64,000 bases of DNA, taken from positions 225,759-289,758 of the forward strand of contig UESW01003900.1 in assembly GCA_900491605.1 (NCBI GenBank), in the 5' to 3' direction. Of this stretch, positions 57,553 to 64,000 are shown piece by piece. Source of the stretch: Calamus simplicifolius (lineage: Eukaryota > Streptophyta > Magnoliopsida > Arecales > Arecaceae). How positions within the stretch are numbered: the stretch's first letter is position 1; every line of letters starts with the position of its first letter. A program made the translations under genes and the position numbers. Below the pieces are notes generated by a model. That model saw only the letters and a program-made list of their open reading frames with translations. It had not been told where the DNA came from and made no database searches.

Positions 57553-58055
57553 TTCCAGTAGGAAGTGCCATCTCCGATGGCATGGTTGAAGGAGCATCCG
57601 ACGAAGATGCCATCCTTTAGCTCGGTTAGCTGGACTGCGAGTAGAGGTTGAGTGTGGCCATCATGGTTGATGGCACCGTCAAGGGCGAAGAAAGATTTGA
57701 TGAAGGAGGGGACGTCTTCGGAAGGGGATAGCACGTCGGAGACTCTAATTTCGTGAGCGACGGCATGGATGAACTCCGTGCCTTCTCCGTTGCAATCGAT
57801 GGATACAAAGATGCCGGTCACCTTCTGGTTCTCATCACGCGCCTCTTCAGTTACGAGACGGCCGGCAGGGGATAGAAATGGAGGAGAGCCATGGAGAGGG
57901 AGGATTTGAGGCGGTCGACATTTGGTCGGTGGATGGGGAAGGCGGAAGGTTGGCGAAGAGAAGGCCCTTTTGGAAGTAATGGGCGGAGAGCTTGCCCAGA
58001 TCCCATGGCGTTGGGAGGCAACGCTTGTGAGGAAGCGGTGGGGGTTTAACAATGC
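57553..58055 (-). pseudogene. BAHD acyltransferase N-terminal fragment, right arm
   Basis: This is the same segment as in the left arm, on the minus strand and without the 285-bp duplication. It shows WDLGKLSAHYFQKGLLF, a shift near 57870, RLVTEEARDENQKVTGIF, VAHEIRVSDVLSPSEDVPSF, LLAVQLTELKDGIFV and GCSFNHAIGDGTSYWNF. The H-x-x-x-D motif is intact, and Gly replaces the stop of the left arm. A short echo of SYWNF follows beyond the arm end (57520-57552), from an 18-base duplication. Downstream BAHD sequence is absent. Confidence 0.88.
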
Positions 58056-59052
58056 ATGACACCCCCAGTTCAAGACACACGACACCCCAGTTCAAGACCC
58101 ATGACACCTCAGTTCAAGACCCATGACACCCCCAGTTTAAGACCCATGACACCCCAGTTCAAGACACACGACACCCTAGTTCAAGACCCATGACACCCCC
58201 AGTTAAAGACCCATGACACCCTAGTTCAAGACCCACGACATCCCAGTTCAAGACCCACGACACCCCTAGTTCAAGACCCATGACACCCTAGTTCAAGACC
58301 CACGACACCCAGTTCAAGACCCACGACACCCCCAGTTTAAGACCCATGACACCCCAGTTCAAGACCCACGATATCCTAGTTCAAGACCCATGACACCCCC
58401 AATCAAGACCCACGACACCCCCAGTTCAAGACCCAGACACCCCCAGTTCAAGACCCATGACACCCCAGTTCAAGACCCACGACACCCGTAGTTCAAGACC
58501 CACGACACCCTAGTTTAAGACCCACGACACCCCTAGTTCAAGACCCATGATACCCCCAGTTAAAGACCCACGATACCCTAGTTCAAGACCCACGACACCC
58601 CAGTTCAAGACCCACGACACCCCAGTTCAAGACCCATGACACCCTAGTTCAAGACCCACGACACCAAGACCCACACCCCAGTTCAAGACCCACGACACCC
58701 CCAGTTAAAGACCCACGACACCCCCAGTTCAAGACCCAGACACCCCAGTTCAAGACCCACGACACCCCCAGTTCAAGACCCAGACACCCCTAGTTCAAGA
58801 CCCACGAACCCCAGTTCAAGACCCAGACACCCCCAGTTCAAGACCCATGACACCCCCAGTTCAAGACCCCGACACCCCAGTTCAAGACCCACGACACCCC
58901 CAGTTCAAGACCCACGACACCCTAGTTTAAGACCCCCACCCCCAGTTCAAGACCCACACCCTAGTTCAAGACCCACGACACCCCCAGTTCAAGACCCACG
59001 ATACCCCTAGTTCAAGACCCACGACACCCCAGTTCAAAACCCACGACACCCA
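58053..59052 (-). repeat. Minisatellite of 21-23 bp units, right arm
   Basis: The plus strand reads CCCCAGTTCAAGACCCACGACA, the complement of the left-arm unit, for about 45 copies. It is longer than the left array by roughly 200 bases and includes shorter units (CCCAGACACC). Confidence 0.93.
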
Positions 59053-59059
59053 TGTGGAC

Positions 59060-59500
59060 CCGAGTAGGCGCCTGTATGGGTTGCCGGCGCTCATGTTTCT
59101 GTCGGATATAATTCGTTTCTTCAACTCAATGAGGCTGGAGGTCTCGTTCTCTTCGACTCTTCGAAGGGAGCTGAGGTCTGGAGCAGCAACACTCATAACT
59201 CCTCCGTCGCTTCAGTCAGTCTCCGCGATGATGGGAATCTTGTTCTCTTGAATGCGCGTAAGGATGTCGTCTGGCAGAGCTTTGCCACTCCTTCGATACT
59301 CTTCTTCCAGGCCAAAACCTTACGATTTTTTATCAGCAAAATCCAAATAAGATGGCGGGTTGAAGTAGGCTGGAGGAAAGGGCATTTTCGTCTTCACACC
59401 AATGGTGAAAGGCTGAACGACTTTTAATGGATGTACGATCAAAAAGTAACATTATCCCCTGCTATTATGTCCCATCATATCAGGCCACATAGGATCTATG
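59060..59500 (+). pseudogene. G-type lectin S-receptor-like kinase fragment, right arm
   Basis: The plus strand reads APVWVAGAHVSVGYNSFLQL, GGLVLFDSSKGAEVWSSN, VSLRDDGNLVLLNARKDVVW and QSFATPS. A one-base loss then replaces the DTLLPGQN of the left arm. LHTNGERLNDF near 59393 and MYDQKVTLSPAIM near 59430 extend the similarity. It is the same lectin domain piece as in the left arm, in mirror orientation. Confidence 0.8.
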
Positions 59501-59573
59501 TGGACCAATAGGAAGGAGCGGTGCAGCCCACATAGGACTTGCTGCACCGGGGACGGTGTACAAAGTCTTTTCC

Positions 59574-60677
59574 TTCACTTGTTGACCATTCAATAGGTTG
59601 ATTTTCTTCTGACCTTTAATTTTTTTTAAAAAAAAAGATTAAGGTCACCTACTAGAATTTTAATCTATTTGAATGTTGAATTTGTTTCTCACCCACATAT
59701 TTGATATTAAAAAGAGCTTACAATTGCAGTATATTCCAATCTAAATTAGAACTCAATAGACATGTAATGTCTCAAAGAAGAGAAGCTGTTTGCAAGTTAT
59801 GCTAGAAGTATTACAAACAAGAAAGATAATTCTCTAGCACATCATAATATTGATAATTCAATTGGTATGAGTGGGGAAGTCATCTTGCACTGGAATTCAT
59901 GACTCCAAGAAAGAAAATTTCATGCATGCTTCAAACCTTCCAAAATGCTCCCAACTTCATCAACCTGAAAACCTTTAGAGGAAGTATCTTAACAATAAAA
60001 AAAACATGCATAACTAAGCTTAAGTATAACCTAATCGCATTGAATCGAATACCATGACCCCACCATTCAATTAGTTTCTCAAGCCTAATAGAGCTTGATT
60101 GACAAATTGGAACCTACCCTTGAGTTTCATTAGCCCTTAAAATAAGATTGGCAATCCAAGCAGCAATCAAAATGTACTTTAAGTGCTTATTTGATTTTCT
60201 AACGTTTAGTTGAAAAGTAAGAGCAACATAGATGATGGGTTTTTGTATATTTTTCTTTTCCCTGTAGAAAAACTTTTTTCATAGGAAGGTGGCATTTTAA
60301 TTTTCCAATCTCATAAAAGAATTCGTTTATCCCAAAATTTCAAAATTACCCTTCTAACTTTGCTTTATTTCCCTCTTCATTATATTTATATTATATTACT
60401 ATAACATACATCATTTAATATAACCAAATTATATAATATATCATAATATATAAACTAATATTACATTATATTATAATACTATATACATAATATCATATAG
60501 TATGATATATTACATTATGTTATATTATATTATAATAGTTTAATTATAGTACAATATTATCATATTGATTTATATTATAATATATTATAGTACATTAATT
60601 TCTACACTATCTTTATTTTAAGGGTATGATGCTCAAATTAATTTATTCATATAAAATTATAATTATAATATGATATC
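59574..60677. other. AT-rich gene-free DNA
   Basis: 60390-60610 is almost pure A/T (ATATTATATTACATT-type). No gene or terminal repeat is recognised. Confidence 0.5.
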
Positions 60678-62971
60678 TGTTGGGTTTCGGTCATGCAGCG
60701 GAAGGTTGGATTTCAAAAATTTTAACCTCGAAACCCTAATCAACCAAAACCTTAGACCCAAGACCCCTTGATTATAACAATTAATTAGTCATAAAATGTA
60801 ACATATATGTATAGGAACATACCTTAGTACTTGGTGAAGAAAGAAGGAAGCCGGTTATCCAATCTTTTCCACTAGGCGCCCAAGTGTTCGCCCTCCAATG
60901 GTGATCCACACAAGAATTGGATCAAAGATATGCTTACGAACTTGACTTAAACCTCTTTTTGGCTTCTTGACTTCTTGGCTTGGCTCTTAGGACCCTTTTA
61001 CACTTTTCTTAAGCCTAATAAAACTTGTATAGGCTAAGAAAAGAGTTGTCCTAAATTGACTAAGGCTTGTAGGAAGGGGAGAGGGAGAGAGAAGACTCTT
61101 GTCTTAACAAGGATTACTAAAAATTATCCGATGCAATCTCATATGTGCCACCCCCTTTAAATAGTGAATGGGGAGACATCAAATGAAGGGATACAACCCA
61201 TTCCACGTCCTTCTGAAAGGATATAAAAATTTTAAATTTATTTCAATTTGAATCAAAGGACACATCGTTATAATTTTCTGCACCTTTCTCCCTAAACGCG
61301 CCATACCTGATGGGATGCTTTTAGCATCCCATCTTAAATCATATAGACTCTGATTTTACCATGTGTGTTCTCCATGTTTATATGGACTCTTAAATCCCCA
61401 AAAGATGCACCTTCTAGTGCCTTAAATCAGAAGGACTTTTAAACGCCTCTTGAAAATTCTACACGCGCACAGTTTTTCTTTCGAGAGTCCCATGTCTCTT
61501 GGACTCTATTAATTCAACCTTATCCACATTCAATGGACCTATAAATCCCAAAAAGATGCGCCTCCTAGTACCTTAAATTAGAAGGACTCTTAGGCGCCTC
61601 TTGAAAATTCTGCATGTGCATAGTTTCCCTTCCGAGAGTCCTATATTTCTTGGACTCTATTAATTCAACCTTATCCAATCCAATAAATGATAGATCAGGT
61701 CATAGGTTATCCCAAATTAATTTAAAATTAATTTGGATCAATTAATTAAGCCGGTTCAAATCAATTTCGACCCAAATTGGAGCGATAGTTAGCCACATAT
61801 GCTAGCATGCTGATTGGCTAACAAATTGAATTAATTAATCTTATTAAAATGATTCTTTGACCAATTCCTTTATGTGTGCAACCCATTGGGTTCTTCATCT
61901 AGCCAGCAGTAGGTTTAGGTTTAAGTCGATTTAGTTCGATTAGAAACTGACTAACTGAATTAGATCAAATCATGCTAACCCTAGTTGCCAATTTGAACCA
62001 TCTTTCAAATTGACTCATGAATTAAATAAATTTAATTCATGAAAACCTACAAGACAAGATTGACATCTAGCAATATATCATGTCTACCTAGAAGATGAGA
62101 AATTTGATGAATTACCAAAATACCCTTCAGTGGCAAGTTACTATGCAATTCAATCCTTTGATCTTTCTTTAATCCGAATAAGTGATGGGTATAGAAAAAT
62201 GTCAAACCCTAACATTTTATTCATTTGAATCTCAAATCTATAATAAAGACTCGACAAATAAAAAATTAGAAACCTATTCTAATTTCATTTTACTTTGATC
62301 AAAGACTTCTTGAGTCATCATATGATGATATTACATGGGATTACTTTTCCTCTTACTAGAATGATCGATTCCTTGTGACCTACTCATAACCTTCATACAC
62401 AATCCTTTATATCCATGAACACCCCGTACATGACTTAGCCATGAATGAGTATGAACTAAAACATAGATTCATGTGCATAAGATTCTATGGTAATCTCAGG
62501 TCTAAGGATCACTTGCACAACTCCACTAAGAGAACTATCTTTTGACAAGTAAGATCTCCCTAAGATGTTCTCAATGTGGATCAATTCAGTGAACTCATAC
62601 CCTAATGAGCACCCATATCCTTGTATTAGTGTCTCTACATAAGTGGCTATGAGACCAACCACCCTCTTTATTGAGCATACATAGAATGTACCAGTCTTAC
62701 CGGTATCATCATCCCCGACTCGATGATCCTTCGACTGGGAACATTTTATATTAGAGTTTTTAGGAACTTAAGTCTCATCATTATGAACTTCATCATAACC
62801 CTAATTCCATTGCCCTAACCTTATGGGGTTCATCATAATCTTAATAAATATAAGACACAGCATATAATGAATCAAAAAAAATGCCTTTTAATTGATAAAA
62901 TATCATACATGAGTTGAAAGAAATTACAAAAATGCCCTTACATGATTGGCTTTTAGGGCACTACTCTTTCA
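60678..62971 (-). repeat. 3' LTR of element F
   Basis: 2294 bases. The plus strand starts TGTTGGGTTTCGGTCATGC and ends GGGCACTACTCTTTCA. The minus strand just upstream reads AGTGGGAGAT, a polypurine tract. A candidate TATA box (minus TATTTAAA) is at 61156-61163. Two similar blocks around ACTCTTAAATCCCCAAAAGA and CCTATAAATCCCAAAAAGAT lie about 150 bp apart. Confidence 0.8.
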
Positions 62972-62979
62972 ATCTCCCA

Positions 62980-64000
62980 CTTACACTAAAGTCAATCGCC
63001 TTTGTATTTAATTCCCATACAATCCAAATGATGATCAAACTGCTGTTGAGGAAGGGCCTTAGTGAATGGGTTGCTATATTGTTCTTTGTGTCAACTTGTT
63101 CTATAGCAACATCTTGTCTTTCAATAATCTCTTGAATGAGATGGACGCGTCTTAGGATGTGTTTGGATTTCTGATGAGACCTTGGTTCCTTAGCTTGTGC
63201 AACAGCTCCAGTGTTATCACAATAAAGTGGCACCGGTTGTTGAATCACTGGAACAACACCTAACTCCGTAATGAACTTCTTCATCCAGACAGCTTCCTTA
63301 GCGGCTTCACTAGTAGCAATGTACTCTGCCTCAGTAACTGAGTCAGCTACAGTTTGCTGCTTAGTATTCTCGAACTGACTGCACCACCATATAGAGTAAA
63401 AACATACCCTGATATGGATTTACTATCATCCGGATCTGATTGAAAACTGGAGTCAGTATAGCCTTCCAATTTTAAATCTAATCCTCCATATATAAGAAAA
63501 ATATCCTTAGTTCTTCTTAGGTACTTAAGAATATTTTTCACAGCTTTCCAATGATCTTCCCTGGATCGGCCTGAAACCTGCTTGCTGTGCCTAAGGCATA
63601 AGCAACATCAGGCCTGGTACATAACATGGCATACATTATCGACCCTACAGCTGAAGCATAAGGAATCTTGTTCATTCTTTGTCTCTCTTCAGGTGACTTA
63701 GGAGACATCTTCTTAGAGAGATGTATGCCTTGACTCATGGGCAAGTAACCTCTTTTACTTTCCTCCATGTTGAATCTTTTCAACACTAAGTCAATGTATC
63801 TAGATTAGGATAAGCCAAGCATCCTCTTAGATCTATCTCTATAGATCTTTATACCCAGTATACAGGATACTTCTCCCAAATCTTTCATGGAAAACTGTTT
63901 AGATGGCCAAGTTTTGACTGATTGTAGCATTGGGATATCATTTCTAATGATAAGTATGTCATCGACATATAAAATTAAGAAGACTATGGCACTCCCACTT
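62980..64000 (-). pseudogene. End of pol of element F: reverse transcriptase C-terminus and RNase H
   Basis: From the right edge, the minus strand shows LILYVDDILII near 63960, then KDLGEVSCILGIKIYRD, a stop in the YIDLVLKRFNMEE region, GIHLSKKMSPKSPEERQRMN and SAVGSIMYAMLCTRPDVAYA. The RNase H follows with YLRRTKDIFLIYGG, LEGYTDSSFQSDPDDSKSIS and VPLYCDNTGAVAQAKEPRSH. Breaks lie near 63790, 63540, 63350 and 63010. This Copia protein copies element RNA and removes the template strand. Confidence 0.85.

Larger units (their letters stand above)
54441..59573. repeat. Large inverted repeat: arms of about 2.1 and 2.0 kb around a 1-kb centre
   Basis: The left arm is 54441-56536 and the right arm 57553-59573. 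From outside inwards each arm holds a flank (GGAAAAGACTTTGTACACCG), a G-type lectin kinase fragment, a minisatellite and a BAHD acyltransferase fragment. The arms are highly similar by eye. They differ by minisatellite copy number, by an internal duplication in the left arm and by small indels. Outside the stated ends the flanks share nothing obvious. Confidence 0.92.
60678..64000 (-). mobile_element. Element F: Copia retrotransposon, 3' part, truncated by the right window edge
   Basis: A 3' LTR (60678-62971) is followed on the right by a polypurine tract and then, in minus-strand sense, the end of pol. The lineage differs from elements C and D: the RNase H region and LTR share no blocks with them. 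I do not assign it further. Confidence 0.85.

Noticed and set aside
55758..58055. A functional BAHD acyltransferase gene
   Set aside because: Only the N-terminal half is present in both arms, with a stop or a frameshift, an internal duplication in one arm, and no DFGWG-containing C-terminal half.

Overview
The window is repeat-dominated nuclear DNA of a flowering plant. Plant-specific repeat families support this: SIRE/Maximus-like Copia elements, Tat-like Gypsy elements with a second RNase H, a Del/Tekay-like LTR, and a LINE with a DUF4283-type first ORF. So do gene fragments of a G-type lectin receptor kinase and a BAHD acyltransferase. A monocot is my guess from the repeat style, but nothing here proves it. 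I see no intact host gene; every coding remnant carries frameshifts or stops.

Layout. 1-5850: element A, a non-autonomous Gypsy-like LTR element (+), cut by the left window edge. 6600-12335: a decayed L1-type LINE (+). 12336-14749: AT-rich DNA with no gene. 14750-21102: element B, a pol-less Tat-like element (+) that carries an antisense, intron-containing accessory gene; its 3' LTR is cut at 21103. 21103-39344: two SIRE-like Copia elements on the minus strand, C (21103-30974) and D (30975-39344), in an LTR-internal-LTR-internal-LTR series. 39345-46608: element E, an autonomous-type Tat Gypsy element (-) missing its 3' end. 48288-51722: a Del/Tekay-like LTR (-) with a 1115-bp non-autonomous hAT element inside it, bounded by a perfect 8-bp target duplication. 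52355-52670: an alanyl-tRNA synthetase pseudogene fragment (-). 54441-59573: a large inverted repeat with arms of about 2.1 and 2.0 kb around a 1-kb centre. Each arm holds a lectin-kinase fragment, a 21-23 bp minisatellite and a BAHD fragment. 60678-64000: element F, the 3' part of another Copia element (-), running off the right edge.

Three things stand out. First, C and D each carry arrays of a short palindromic motif (GAGTCGACTC in C, GGTGTCGACTCC in D) in two places: inside the LTR and in the spacer just upstream of the accessory ORF. The motif variant matches between the two places within each element. Second, the 54-59.6 kb inverted repeat could make a long hairpin RNA from fragments of two gene families. 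Third, the accessory gene of B is antisense to its element and has two recognisable GT-AG introns. In addition, three unrelated LTR families here (B, E and C/D) carry hairpin or palindrome minisatellites in their LTRs.

All calls come from reading the sequence. Family names rest on recognised motifs and were not checked by database search. Boundaries of degenerate elements are approximate unless a terminal motif is named.
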